64,000 nucleotides of DNA from Shewanella sp. HN-41 (GCF_000217915.1 NZ_AFOZ01000013.1:62001-126000); one strand, 5' to 3'. Counted from the stretch's first letter, positions 8,805 to 18,123 are shown. The notes: a model not told the origin generated them from the letters alone. Numbers and translations: made by a program.

Positions 8805-9314
8805 ATGAATAGACGTACCTTTTTACTGGGCACGTTTGCCGGAACGGCGGCATTAGCCTTAGGGGTCAATCTCTATTCTCCGGAGTTTAGTGTGCCCGAT
8901 GAGGATGAAGCTAAAGACTACCGTTTGTTATTTAGCGTGCTCTTGCCCGTGATGCTGGAAGGGGCGCTACCCGATGTGGCGACTCACAAACTGGCGGCGC
9001 AGAACCGCACCTTAGATGCGATCAATCAATCGATTTCTGTGCTGCCGGATGAGCAACAAGCCGAGTTATTTGAACTCTTAGCTATGCTCGAAAATCGTCT
9101 AGGGCTATTGGTGTTGACCTCGAGCATGACGCCACTGCTCCTGCGCTCACCCACCGAATTAGCCCAAATGCTTGAGCGTTGGCGCCACAGCTATTTTGCC
9201 CTCCTGCAAACGGCTTATTTAGGTTTGAGGGAACTGGTGATGGCAAGTTATTACGCTTGCCCCGAACATTGGGGTCGTCTGCACTATGCCAAGCCGGAGT
9301 TATTTAAGTCCTAA
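8805..9314 (+). CDS. Twin-arginine signal protein, small subunit of the downstream GMC oxidoreductase
   Basis: 169 aa beginning MNRRTFLLGTFAGTAALALG, a Tat signal with the RRTFLLG motif and a hydrophobic Ala/Leu-rich core. The mature part is helical without clear metal motifs. Position and Tat signal match gluconate 2-dehydrogenase subunit 3-type proteins, which accompany FAD-dependent GMC dehydrogenases and carry them across the inner membrane. AGGAGA precedes the ATG. The GMC gene follows 78 nt downstream on the same strand. The subunit role is inferred from context. Confidence 0.75.
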   Translation: MNRRTFLLGTFAGTAALALGVNLYSPEFSVPDEDEAKDYRLLFSVLLPVMLEGALPDVATHKLAAQNRTLDAINQSISVLPDEQQAELFELLAMLENRLGLLVLTSSMTPLLLRSPTELAQMLERWRHSYFALLQTAYLGLRELVMASYYACPEHWGRLHYAKPELFKS

Positions 9315-9392
9315 AGCTGTTTTGCATCATTAAAACTAATACAGTCCAAATCAATCGATAACAAGATTTCCTGCGGCAATGGAGCACAAAAC

Positions 9393-10994
9393 TTGGCAAT
9401 CATAGATCCCATAGTGAATGGTTTAAATTCGGGTTGGTTACATACCGATGCCAGTCAACTACAAGAAAATCAAAGCTTTGAAGCTGATGTCATCATAGTC
9501 GGTACTGGCGCCGGTGGTGGTGTTGCGGCTGAAATTCTCACCCAAGCTGGGCTTAGCGTGATCATGATTGAGGCGGGGCCGCTAAAATCTTCTAGTGATT
9601 TTAATATGGAAGAGCGGACCGCGTATCCCAATTTGTACCAGCAGGCTGCGGCGATGAAAACCGCCGACAAGGCCATTGGTATTTTTCAGGGCCGCGCCGT
9701 GGGGGGCTCGACAACGGTGAATTGGACTACCTCGATTCGTACCCCGACTGAGGCTTTAGCCTTTTGGGAGCAACATAAATCGGTAGCAGGATTAAATCGT
9801 GAGAGCTTAGATCCCTGGTTTGCGCAGATGGAACAGCGGCTTAATATCCATGAGTGGAATTACGAGCCTAACCGTAATAATGGGGCATTAAAACAAGGTT
9901 GTATCAATCTGGGCTGGGATTACACCGTTATCAAACGCAATGTGGCGGGCTGTTGGAATACGGGATATTGCGGCATGGGCTGCCCCGTCAATGCAAAACA
10001 ATCTATGTTAATCACGACCATTCCTGCGGCATTGGATAAAGGTGCGCAGTTGATCAGTCGGGCAAGAGTCGTCAAGATTGAACACCACAATGGCCAAGTA
10101 TTGGCCCTAAAAGCGCAGGCCTTGGATGTGAATTTAAGACCTACTTCAGTTGAGCTGTTATTTAAAGCTAAGCATTATATTTTGAGTGCTGGCGCTATCC
10201 ATACACCGACCCTGATGATGCGCTCCCAAGTGCCCGATCCCCACAAACTTTTGGGTAAACGTACCTTCTTACATCCCACCTTACTCTCTGGCGGCGTGTT
10301 TGCCGATGCGATAAATGCCCATAGTGGCGCGCCTCAATCTATCTATTCCGATGAATTTGTATGGCGAGATGGTGCCGAGGGTGAGCTGGGGTATAAACTC
10401 GAAGTCCCCCCCGTGCATCCGATATTAATCTCTTCAAAAACATTGGGCTATGGCACGAGCCACGCCGAGTTAATGTCGCAATTTAACCAACTGCAGGTCA
10501 CTATTGCCTTAGTTAGAGATGGCTATCACCCCGATAGCCAAGGTGGACAAGTGCATTTGACTTCGACGGGCTTTGCCTTGGATTATCCATTGACCGATGC
10601 GTTTTGGCGTGCGGCGCGGCGCGCCTATGCCAGCATGGCTGAATTACAATTTTCTGCGGGGGCATTAAAAGTGCTGCCGATCAGTGATGGCATGCCATAT
10701 CTCACCTCTTGGCAGGATGCTAAAGAAAGTATCGCCCAGATGTCACTGGCACCACTGCGTACCGTGGTTGCTTCGGCCCATGTGATGGGAGGCTGTCCCT
10801 TTGGTGAGGATGAAAAGCTTTCAATGGTCAATAGTTACGGCCAGTCGCACTATCTTGAAAATCTGTCGGTGATGGATGGATCTATTTTCCCCACCAGTTT
10901 AGGGGCCAACCCCCAGTTGTCTATTTATGGTATTACCGCCCGTAATGCAACCGCATTGGCGCAAAGGCTAACCGACGGTCGAGAGCATAGATAA
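9393..10994 (+). CDS. GMC-family FAD-dependent oxidoreductase
   Basis: 533 aa. The N-terminal FAD-binding Rossmann motif is ADVIIVGTGAGGG near residues 31-43, ending in IEAG. The C-terminal GMC active-site region has the conserved His in SAHVMGGCPFG and Asn in GANPQLS. A Cys-rich CGMGCP segment near the middle recurs in Gram-negative gluconate/choline-type dehydrogenases. The start is TTG with GGAG 8 nt upstream; the nearby ATG is out of frame. It has no signal of its own, so export may depend on the Tat protein encoded just upstream. No cytochrome subunit gene lies beside it, so the electron acceptor is unclear. Confidence 0.87.
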   Translation: MAIIDPIVNGLNSGWLHTDASQLQENQSFEADVIIVGTGAGGGVAAEILTQAGLSVIMIEAGPLKSSSDFNMEERTAYPNLYQQAAAMKTADKAIGIFQGRAVGGSTTVNWTTSIRTPTEALAFWEQHKSVAGLNRESLDPWFAQMEQRLNIHEWNYEPNRNNGALKQGCINLGWDYTVIKRNVAGCWNTGYCGMGCPVNAKQSMLITTIPAALDKGAQLISRARVVKIEHHNGQVLALKAQALDVNLRPTSVELLFKAKHYILSAGAIHTPTLMMRSQVPDPHKLLGKRTFLHPTLLSGGVFADAINAHSGAPQSIYSDEFVWRDGAEGELGYKLEVPPVHPILISSKTLGYGTSHAELMSQFNQLQVTIALVRDGYHPDSQGGQVHLTSTGFALDYPLTDAFWRAARRAYASMAELQFSAGALKVLPISDGMPYLTSWQDAKESIAQMSLAPLRTVVASAHVMGGCPFGEDEKLSMVNSYGQSHYLENLSVMDGSIFPTSLGANPQLSIYGITARNATALAQRLTDGREHR

Positions 10995-11010
10995 ATAAAC
11001 CGAGGCACCT

Positions 11011-11421
11011 ATGAAACAAGAGCAAGGCTTAGAAGGTGGCTGTTTATGTGGCGCTATTCGTTATCGGATTGAAGGTTTGCCCTTCGATGCCGATTATTGC
11101 CATTGTCGTATGTGCCAAAAGAGCATCGGTGCCGTGTTTGGTGCTTGGATGGATTTTAAGTTACCGCAGGTGGTCTGGCTTAAGGGGCAAGTGACGGAGT
11201 TTGCTTCCTCTGATAGTGTCAGGCGGGGCTTTTGCCAGCAATGTGGTTGTTCGCTCACCTACAGGCATACCCAATACCCAGATTATTTAACCTTAACCAT
11301 TGCCAGCTTAGATAATCCAAGCAGTATTAAACCGAATTACCATATTTATACCGATAATCAGGTGAGTTGGTTAACTATTGAGGACAATTGCAAACGTTAT
11401 CCCCAAGGCCGCAGCACCTGA
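11011..11421 (+). CDS. GFA-family (Gfa/CENP-V fold) zinc protein
   Basis: 136 aa with the full Cys pattern of the glutathione-dependent formaldehyde-activating enzyme fold: C11 and C13 in GGCLCGAIRY, C30, C32 and C35 in YCHCRMCQKS, and C75, C78 and C80 in GFCQQCGCSL. These bind zinc. Most family members of this length have no demonstrated formaldehyde role, so the activity is left open. It follows the GMC gene by 16 nt with a short leader and could be cotranscribed. The stop codon lies inside a 7-bp hairpin (CCCAAGG/CCTTGGG, 11402-11428). Confidence 0.85.
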   Translation: MKQEQGLEGGCLCGAIRYRIEGLPFDADYCHCRMCQKSIGAVFGAWMDFKLPQVVWLKGQVTEFASSDSVRRGFCQQCGCSLTYRHTQYPDYLTLTIASLDNPSSIKPNYHIYTDNQVSWLTIEDNCKRYPQGRST

Positions 11422-11463
11422 CCTTGGGTTTGCTAGGGGATATATATTGCAAGAAGCATCGAG

Positions 11464-11925
11464 CTAAGGGGCGATCAGGCCAAGTTGCTTCACATCCCCT
11501 TCACCCAGCCCAAATAAACTCAGATAACTCACTAAATTTGTCTGGCGACCATTGGGTGATAGTCCATTGATAATCTTCAAAATAGTACGCTGAGCTTTAC
11601 GTTCTATCATCAGTTCTACATTGAGCATTTGCTGATATTCGTCTTCGTTTAGGCTCGCTTTTACAAGGCGACGAAGGCGGCGATAGGGCGTGAGAAACTT
11701 TTCATCCCATTCGTTCACTGCGACTACTAATCGCTGCCACTGCTCAACGCTGTATTCCCTCGGGCCCGCGACATCTAGGGTGATATCTAAATACTGTGCC
11801 AGCAGTAACAGATTCACATTGACTCGGCAGCTGTCCTGCAAATCGAGACACAGAGCCTTATTTTGCCCATAACTCATATCACACCAATGCCAAATATGGC
11901 CGTCTAACTGAATTACATCCGACAT
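11464..11925 (-). CDS. TIGR02444/DUF2390 family protein
   Basis: 153 aa, with N-terminal DGHIWHWCDMSYGQNKALCLDLQD, a Trp- and Cys-containing segment typical of this small gammaproteobacterial family often found beside the yheS-type ABC-F gene. No catalytic motif and no membrane segment are visible; the function is unknown. AAGGAA precedes the ATG. It lies 41 nt downstream of yheS on the same strand and may form an operon with it. Confidence 0.75.
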   Translation of the reverse strand: MSDVIQLDGHIWHWCDMSYGQNKALCLDLQDSCRVNVNLLLLAQYLDITLDVAGPREYSVEQWQRLVVAVNEWDEKFLTPYRRLRRLVKASLNEDEYQQMLNVELMIERKAQRTILKIINGLSPNGRQTNLVSYLSLFGLGEGDVKQLGLIAP

Positions 11926-11966
11926 ACTATTTCCTTGTACGTTAGGCTTAAGGCGTAGATTATGGA

Positions 11967-13877
11967 CTACTGGGCCATAACCTCAAGCTCCATTGAATCA
12001 ATTTCTTCTTGTAACTCAAGCCATTGCATTTCACTTTCTTCTAAGGTTTGCGTCAAACTGGTGCGCTCATTCAGTACGGCAGTGAGTTTGGTTTTATTGT
12101 CTTGCTCATATAATTCACCATCGGCCAGTAAATGTTCTAGTTCGGCGAGGCGTTCACTGAGCTTTTGCTGATCGGTTTCTAGCTTGGCTTGCTTACGTTT
12201 AAGGGGCGACACTTTTTGGCGGATCTCCGCCTCTAGGCGCTTTTGCTGCTTCTTATCGGCAGCGGGCTTAGTGTCATCGCTATTATTGGTTTGATTTGCG
12301 TTGGCCTTGGCCGCGTCGAGCAGCCATTGATGGTAATCCTCAAGATCACCCTCGAAGGCGCGAACTTCACCTTGATCAACCAGATAGTAATCGCTACAGG
12401 TTAACCGCAGCAAGTGGCGATCATGGGACACGATAACCATTGCGCCTTCAAAGGTTTGCAATGCCATGGTAAGCGCATGGCGCATTTCTAGATCTAAGTG
12501 GTTGGTCGGTTCGTCGAGCAATAGCAAGTTAGGGCGTTGCCACACTAACAGCGCGAGCACTAAACGGGCCTTCTCACCGCCGGAAAAAGGCCGCACGGGT
12601 GAGAGCGCCATATCGCCATTAAAGCCAAAACCGCCTAAGAAGTTACGCAATTCCTGCTCGCGGGCATTCGGCGCCAGACGCACTAAATGCTGCATCGGCG
12701 TATCATCGAGGCGTAAAAATTCGATTTGATGCTGGGCAAAGTAGCCGATATTGACGCCAGGATTAGGTTCATACAAACCTGTCATTGGCGATAATTGACC
12801 CGATAACAGCTTAATTAATGTCGATTTACCTGCGCCATTTCGGCCTAGCAACCCAATACGGGCACCGGGCACTAAGTTTAAATGCACTTTGCTAAGGATT
12901 TGCTTATCGCCATATCCCACTGCCACTTGTTCCATTTTTATCAATGGATTGGGTAGGGCTTCTGGAGCACGAAACTCCATATAAAAGGGGCTGTCGGCCT
13001 GGGATGGTAGCAGCTCAGTCATGCGCTCGAGTGCCTTTAAGCGGCTCTGGGCTTGCTTCGCCTTACTGGCCTTGTAGCGGAAACGGTCAACGAAGGACTG
13101 CATATGCGCCCGTTCCTTTTGTTGACGCTCGAAGGCCACCTGTTGCTGTGACATGCGTTCGGCGCGAATACGTTCGAAGGCGCTGTAATTACCTTTATAG
13201 AAATTGAGTTTTTGATTTTCAACATGGACGATTTCATCGACGATTTCATCGATAAAGTCCCTATCGTGGCTGATTAAAACCAAGGTACCTTGATAGGATT
13301 TAATCCAACCTTCGAGCCAGTACATGGTATCTAGGTCTAAGTGGTTGGTGGGTTCGTCGAGCAGTAACAAGTCCGAGCGGCACAGTAGTGCTTGGGCTAA
13401 GTTGAGGCGCATACGCCAACCGCCCGAAAAGCTCTTAACAGGATTGCTTTGCTCGGCTTCGCTAAAGCCCAAACCCGCCAGCAGTGCACCCGCGCGGGCG
13501 CGAATAGCATAACCACCGATAGCATCGATTTTACCGTGCAAGGTCGCAATGGCATGGCCATCATTTTGCTCTTGAGCCGTGTGTAAGTCGGCTTCTAGCT
13601 GGCGATATTCTTTATCACCATCAAGCACATATTCTAAGGCTGAGATGTCAAGTGCAGGTGTTTCCTGGGCAACGGTGGCGATTTGCCAGCCCGATGGCAG
13701 GCTAAACTCACCTTTGTCTAGGCTTAAGTGACCTAAAATTAATGCGAGCAATGAGGACTTACCCGTGCCATTGGCACCGACTAGCCCGACTTTATGGCCC
13801 GGGTAAATCGTGAGAGAAGCTTCATCTAGCAGGGTTTTGCTGCCGCGGATTAATTGCGCTTGGTTGATGCTGATCAT
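11967..13877 (-). CDS. yheS: ABC-F family ATPase YheS
   Basis: 636 aa, equal to E. coli YheS (637). Two ABC domains in tandem: Walker A GANGTGKSS and GRNGAGKST, signatures SGGWRMR and SGGEKAR, and Walker B DEPTNHLD in both halves, with no transmembrane segment. A charged linker lies between the domains and a long Lys/Glu-rich coiled-coil tail follows (KKQQKRLEAEIRQKVSP). ABC-F proteins act on ribosomes; the YheS role is less defined than that of EttA. Located near yheT and yheU as in E. coli, with other genes inserted between. Confidence 0.95.
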   Translation of the reverse strand: MISINQAQLIRGSKTLLDEASLTIYPGHKVGLVGANGTGKSSLLALILGHLSLDKGEFSLPSGWQIATVAQETPALDISALEYVLDGDKEYRQLEADLHTAQEQNDGHAIATLHGKIDAIGGYAIRARAGALLAGLGFSEAEQSNPVKSFSGGWRMRLNLAQALLCRSDLLLLDEPTNHLDLDTMYWLEGWIKSYQGTLVLISHDRDFIDEIVDEIVHVENQKLNFYKGNYSAFERIRAERMSQQQVAFERQQKERAHMQSFVDRFRYKASKAKQAQSRLKALERMTELLPSQADSPFYMEFRAPEALPNPLIKMEQVAVGYGDKQILSKVHLNLVPGARIGLLGRNGAGKSTLIKLLSGQLSPMTGLYEPNPGVNIGYFAQHQIEFLRLDDTPMQHLVRLAPNAREQELRNFLGGFGFNGDMALSPVRPFSGGEKARLVLALLVWQRPNLLLLDEPTNHLDLEMRHALTMALQTFEGAMVIVSHDRHLLRLTCSDYYLVDQGEVRAFEGDLEDYHQWLLDAAKANANQTNNSDDTKPAADKKQQKRLEAEIRQKVSPLKRKQAKLETDQQKLSERLAELEHLLADGELYEQDNKTKLTAVLNERTSLTQTLEESEMQWLELQEEIDSMELEVMAQ

Positions 13878-14129
13878 TAACTACAACTTGGTAAGAACGT
13901 GAATTCGTCAGGGCATGGATAATAGCCTACATGGCCATCGCAGACCATAGCTAGTGTCTTTATTAGTCAGGTAAATCCTTAAGTGATGTGTGCTTGCTTT
14001 AGGATTTGACCTTAGGCTTTGCCTCAAACGGCTTGCCGTTAAGGTAAGGCTGGTAATCGATAGGGAGTGTGGCAAAATAGCGGCAATTTTTATGACCTAG
14101 CCCCAAGGGCTAACGATTTGGTCCAAGAT

Positions 14130-14333
14130 ATGACAACGACAAAAATCAAAAAGCGCTTCGTTGCTGGCGCAAAGTGCCCTAAATGCGGTGCTAAAGACAG
14201 CATCTTATTGTTTAAAGAACATGGTATTGAAACCGTTGAATGCACTGAGTGCGATTACCGCGAGCAGCAAACCGATGAAAAGGTAGCTGAAAAAGCCACA
14301 GGCGCAGTGATAGGGGTGTTTAAACCTGACTAG
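14130..14333 (+). CDS. yheV: YheV family zinc-ribbon protein
   Basis: 67 aa; MTTTKIKKRFVAGAKCPKCG corresponds to E. coli YheV MAIRKRFIAGAKCPAC. Cys pairs C16/C19 and C38/C41 form a zinc ribbon. The C-terminal VIGVFKPD also matches. The frame is open upstream to 14067 but the ATG at 14130 gives the family start. Role unknown. It is divergent from yheS with about 250 nt between them, while in E. coli both genes also sit close together. Confidence 0.85.
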   Translation: MTTTKIKKRFVAGAKCPKCGAKDSILLFKEHGIETVECTECDYREQQTDEKVAEKATGAVIGVFKPD

Positions 14334-14396
14334 GTTTGGCTTCGCTGGTCGCCTTTAAAAGCTAGCTCCTAAAAGACATCACCGATGTGCAGTGTC

Positions 14397-14625
14397 GATT
14401 GGCATTATTACTCCAGTGACACGCCGGCTATTGTTTTTAAAATAAGCTCCCTGAGGGCTCGACGGTGGCATCTGCTGTATATGGCTCTTGATTACAAGAA
14501 TCGAATGTTGCGATCACATGGTCAATAATGTTCCAGACATTATAATGACATTCCCCATATCCCTATGGATCTGATGTGAAAGAGCGGCCATGCCACCGAC
14601 GGTCACTTCCGTAATAATGCCAATC
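14397..14625. mobile_element. MITE-like element, 15-bp terminal inverted repeats
   Basis: 229 bp bounded by perfect inverted repeats GATTGGCATTATTAC (14397-14411) and its complement (14611-14625). Three mismatches further in, the repeat continues with AGTGAC/GTCACT. A second internal pair, CGGTGGCAT (14463-14471) and ATGCCACCG (14590-14598), is nested within. It has no coding capacity. Internal words ATCTGATGTGAAAG, AGCGGCCATG and TCCCTGAGGGCTC recur in the intergenic elements near 29780 and 18503. No target-site duplication is evident, so the mobile origin is inference. Confidence 0.65.
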
Positions 14626-14854
14626 CTAACTAACCCTCTCGCTGCTCGTTCACCTAAACAGCTATTGCTCCAAAGTGATTTATCTACTTAGTGAATGTAT
14701 AAACTGGTGGTGTAAGATTGCCAGTATCTTAGTCATTAGACGGCAATCGGCTATTGCAAAAAATCGATGTTCGGTATTTACTGCGAGCGGATATGAATCA
14801 ATAGCTTATAAATAAGACTATTTTGAGTTAGTTAAAGTAAATAAGGAAATGACT

Positions 14855-15124
14855 ATGTTTATGTTTCTTGGATGGCTAATTTTGGCAATTCTAGTGGGTG
14901 TATATGCGAACACTAAAGGTCGATCTGGATTGGGATTTTTCCTTCTCGCGGTCGTTTTCTCTCCACTTATAGGATTTATCATTGCATTAGTTATGTCACC
15001 AGTAAAAGGAGTGATTGAAGCCAATGCCATTCAATCCGGTGATATGAAAAAATGTCCAGATTGCGCTGAATTAGTCAAAGCAGAAGCGAAGATTTGCAAA
15101 CATTGTCGTGCAGAGCTTGCGTGA
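14855..15124 (+). CDS. Small membrane protein with C-terminal zinc ribbon
   Basis: 89 aa. Two hydrophobic segments at about residues 3-17 and 26-46 are joined by a short KGRSG loop, followed by a cytoplasmic tail with C67-x2-C70 and C81-x2-C84, a zinc-ribbon pattern (CPDCAEL ... CKHCRAEL). Two in-frame ATGs are available; the second (14855) has AAGGA at 7 nt, while the first sits almost on it. It stands alone and ends in a strong terminator. Function unknown. Confidence 0.72.
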   Translation: MFMFLGWLILAILVGVYANTKGRSGLGFFLLAVVFSPLIGFIIALVMSPVKGVIEANAIQSGDMKKCPDCAELVKAEAKICKHCRAELA

Positions 15125-15155
15125 TTTTTAAGGTTATCTAAGAAAATTGACGCAT

Positions 15156-15182
15156 AAAAAGCTAGCACTTGCTAGCTTTTTT
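15156..15182 (+). terminator. Intrinsic terminator after zinc-ribbon membrane gene
   Basis: AAAAAGCTAGC-ACTT-GCTAGCTTTTTT: a 6-bp core stem with flanking A/T pairs and a six-T tract. Confidence 0.9.
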
Positions 15183-15386
15183 ATTCTTAGGAAGAAAATT
15201 TAAACACCCTATTACCATTGCCGCCGCGTTGTTTGGCGTGCTTTACTTTTTTGAAAAAGTGAGTGGCGATGATGCCTGTTTAAGGAAAAATTATGACTCT
15301 TATTGTTTTAACTTGGGTGGCTTGATTTATTCCTTTCTAGCCCGATTTACTCTTATGGATTTTAGTCTCTAGGGCTGTAGTCTAAT

Positions 15387-16298
15387 TCAGTTAACCACTA
15401 CACCAAGGGATTGAATAACATACTCGACAAAGTGAGTTATCAAGGCCGATTCAGCCCGTCGCTGAGTATAAAGGGCGTAAAAGTTTGCGCCTTTTGGGCG
15501 ATAGGCTGGCAATACTTCGCGAACGATACCCTGTTCTAACTCGTCGGCTACCAGATAACGAGGCAGTTGTGCTATCCCAAACCCCTGCAACATGGCTGCG
15601 TGAATCGCTTGTTTGTTACTAAAAGCCAGCTCACCGGCAACTTTCACTGCCAATTCTTTACCATTATCCAATAAGGTCCATTGCTCATAGCGTGAATAGT
15701 CGGTGCATCGGGTGATTAGACTATGCGTCTGTAAATCCCTTGGATGAGTTAATGGCGGATATTGTAAAAGGTAAGTATCAGCCGCACATAGGACCATTTC
15801 ATCTTGGGCAATGAAACGTGCCATATAGGGTTCGTTGTTTAGCTCTGTACTGCGAAATGCCACATGGATATTGTCTCTTTGCAAGTCTGATTTGAGGTTA
15901 CTGAAGTCAGTTATCAAACGTACCTGAGGGTGACTCGCCCGAAACTTAAGCAGTACTGGGGTTAACATTATTTCTCCCCATAGGGTGGGGGCTGTGATGC
16001 GAAGCTCACCGCAGAGTGAGTTGCGGCGATTGTGTAATCCATCGATTAATTGCTCGTGTAGCGTAATCATCTGCTCTGCTTGACGATAGGTCAATTCACC
16101 AGCGTCCGTTAGATGGAGTTTACGAGTAGTGCGATTGAGTAATACGGTTCCTAAGGTGTGCTCTAAATACTTGAGGTCTTTTGAGGCTTTACTGGGAGTT
16201 ATCCCTAGGTGCTCGGCTGCCAAAGCGAAGGAGTCGAATCGGACTATGGTGACCAACAGACGCATTAGATAAAGAGTGTCTAGTTTGTGATTATTCAT
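15387..16298 (-). CDS. LysR-family transcriptional regulator
   Basis: 303 aa. The N-terminal winged helix-turn-helix is clear (LLVTIVRFDSFALAAEHLG then TPSKASKDLKYLEHTLG), with the usual LNRTTRKLHLTDAG after it and a substrate-binding domain from about residue 90. It is transcribed divergently from the ene-reductase/RhtB pair with 104 nt between the starts, the standard layout for a LysR regulator controlling its neighbour. Inducer unknown. Confidence 0.9.
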   Translation of the reverse strand: MNNHKLDTLYLMRLLVTIVRFDSFALAAEHLGITPSKASKDLKYLEHTLGTVLLNRTTRKLHLTDAGELTYRQAEQMITLHEQLIDGLHNRRNSLCGELRITAPTLWGEIMLTPVLLKFRASHPQVRLITDFSNLKSDLQRDNIHVAFRSTELNNEPYMARFIAQDEMVLCAADTYLLQYPPLTHPRDLQTHSLITRCTDYSRYEQWTLLDNGKELAVKVAGELAFSNKQAIHAAMLQGFGIAQLPRYLVADELEQGIVREVLPAYRPKGANFYALYTQRRAESALITHFVEYVIQSLGVVVN

Positions 16299-16402
16299 TA
16301 TTGTGTCCTGTTGGGCGTTAATGTCTTTCCTGTTGTTCTGATTATATCTTATTCGGCATGGGTTACAGTGTGCTAAATCTCATTGCTTAACTGGATAGAC
16401 AA

Positions 16403-17509
16403 ATGCACAAAGATTTAAATGATGAGTTTCACTTTATTAAAGCAGGGATGCGGCTTAAAAATCGCGTAGTACTCGCTCCTCTTACTCATAATATGAGCGC
16501 TAAAAATGGTGATCCAAGCCAAGCTGAACTTGACTGGCTTGCACGCTGTGCCCGTGGTGGGTTTGGATTAATTATTGCCGCCGCAACTCAGGTATGGCCT
16601 GGCGGTCGTTGCTGGTCAGGACAACCCGCGCTTATGACCCTTTCGCAGCAGAATGCTTTTTCGACCTTAGCAAAAACAGCGAGTGAAAATGAAGCGCTGG
16701 TATTAGTGCAGCTTCATCATGGCGGGGTAAGGGCTATGCCTGAACTGAATGCCGGATCACCCTTCGGCCCTAGCGGTGAGCAATCTGGCGGTCGTTACGC
16801 TCTTGGGGTGACTGAGCTTAAGGATAATGATATCCGTGAGCTTATAGAGGCGTTCATCCGAGCTGCACAACGTGTTTATGACGCGGGTTTGCATGGCGTT
16901 GAATTGCACGCAGCACATAACTTCTTACTGTGTAACTTCCTCAACCCCAAACTGAATCGGCGAACTGACCAGTGGGGAGGTAGTGTGCAAAATCGAGCTC
17001 GGTTTTTAATCGAGATAGTTAGGGGGATCCGTGCGCGGATGCCACGCCAGTTTTTAATTGGGGTAAGGCTATCGCCAGAGAGTTATGCCAATGTGGTTGG
17101 GACCGAACTGGATAATCAGTTAGCTGTTACCCGCTTGCTGGCAGCTGAAGATATTGATTATGTGCATTATTCCATGGGAGACACATTTAAATCCGTTAAC
17201 GGTCAGGTTGGAGTGGACTTGTTGACCGAGTTGAGTCGAGCCATTCCTGACGATATCCCTATGATGGTTGCAGGAAACATTCGGGATGCTAGAGGCGCCA
17301 AGCTGGCACTAACAGGTGGCGCAGATTTGGTGGCCATTGGCACCGCCGCTTTAGGTAATCCTGACTGGGTTAAGAAGGTCGATAAGGGAATAGCATTAGT
17401 TTGTCCACCTTATAGCGAGTCATGGATGCTCGATCAGGGTTTCACCTCAGCAGCGCTTGAGTATCTGAGGACTATGACTGGTGTGGTTAAGCGAGTTAAG
17501 GAAGCATGA
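16403..17509 (+). CDS. Old Yellow Enzyme-family NADH:flavin oxidoreductase
   Basis: 368-aa TIM-barrel FMN enzyme. N-terminal LKNRVVLAPLTHN matches the family start. The substrate-binding His pair is H169/H172 in HAAHNF, followed by NPKLNRRTDQWGGS and NRARF. The C-terminal phosphate-binding region is VAGNIRDA and DLVAIGTAALGNPDW. Most family members have His-Gly-Tyr after the second His, with Tyr as proton donor; here it is Asn-Phe (F174), so classical ene reduction may be altered. It overlaps the next gene by 4 nt. Confidence 0.88.
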   Translation: MHKDLNDEFHFIKAGMRLKNRVVLAPLTHNMSAKNGDPSQAELDWLARCARGGFGLIIAAATQVWPGGRCWSGQPALMTLSQQNAFSTLAKTASENEALVLVQLHHGGVRAMPELNAGSPFGPSGEQSGGRYALGVTELKDNDIRELIEAFIRAAQRVYDAGLHGVELHAAHNFLLCNFLNPKLNRRTDQWGGSVQNRARFLIEIVRGIRARMPRQFLIGVRLSPESYANVVGTELDNQLAVTRLLAAEDIDYVHYSMGDTFKSVNGQVGVDLLTELSRAIPDDIPMMVAGNIRDARGAKLALTGGADLVAIGTAALGNPDWVKKVDKGIALVCPPYSESWMLDQGFTSAALEYLRTMTGVVKRVKEA

Positions 17510-18123
17510 TGTCTGAGTGGATGCTGCTATTGATGTTTATTCCTACCTTTTTTCTGATATCGATATCTCCAGGTCTGTGTATGATGCTTGCCTTGAGTTA
17601 CGGTGCCAGTTTGGGGGTTAAGAGAGCACTTTGGGTGATTTTTGGTGAGGTCCTTGGGGTATCACTTATCGCTCTGACAGCCTTGTTGGGTTATACCCGA
17701 GTGCTGGTTGAATATCCTGTATTTATGCAAGTGTTTAAATATGTGGGCGCTTGTTATCTTTTATGGATGGGAATTAGCGGTTGGCGGGATGCCAAAGTTA
17801 ATACTGCCACTATGCAGGTGGATTGTCGTAGTGCTGAATTAATATTGCGGGGCTTCTCGGTTGCGATTTCTAATCCTAAGTCTTGGATATTTCTAATGAC
17901 ATTGCTGCCACCCTTTATTAATCCTGCTTTGCCATTGGGTGTGCAAACGTTGCTCTTTATCAGCATGATCGCACTGATTGAATGTTTCAACTTATTGATT
18001 TATGCCTATGGGGGATACAAGGTCAACAGACTGTTGTTAGCTCAGGGGCGGGGTGAGATATTAGGCCGGATTTCGGCACTAATGATGATCAGTATTGCGG
18101 TGTTTTGGCTCATTAGCAGTTAA
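17506..18123 (+). CDS. LysE/RhtB-family exporter
   Basis: 205 aa, with about six hydrophobic segments and the LysE hallmark near the N-terminus (FFLISISPGLCMMLALSYGASLG), corresponding to the usual PGP/GP export motif. The family effluxes amino acids or related metabolites. It overlaps the ene-reductase stop by ATGA, so translation is coupled and the two probably handle one compound under the divergent LysR regulator. Substrate unknown. Confidence 0.88.
   Translation: MMSEWMLLLMFIPTFFLISISPGLCMMLALSYGASLGVKRALWVIFGEVLGVSLIALTALLGYTRVLVEYPVFMQVFKYVGACYLLWMGISGWRDAKVNTATMQVDCRSAELILRGFSVAISNPKSWIFLMTLLPPFINPALPLGVQTLLFISMIALIECFNLLIYAYGGYKVNRLLLAQGRGEILGRISALMMISIAVFWLISS

Noticed and set aside
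15169-15372. 67-codon plus-strand frame
   Set aside because: It begins inside a strong terminator, lacks a ribosome site and has no recognisable sequence; it might be a remnant, but support is too weak.
15369-15410. Sequence resembling a tRNA D-arm (TGGTGTAGTGGTTAACT on the minus strand)
   Set aside because: It is the end of the LysR gene (codons SLGVVVN and stop); no cloverleaf can be completed.
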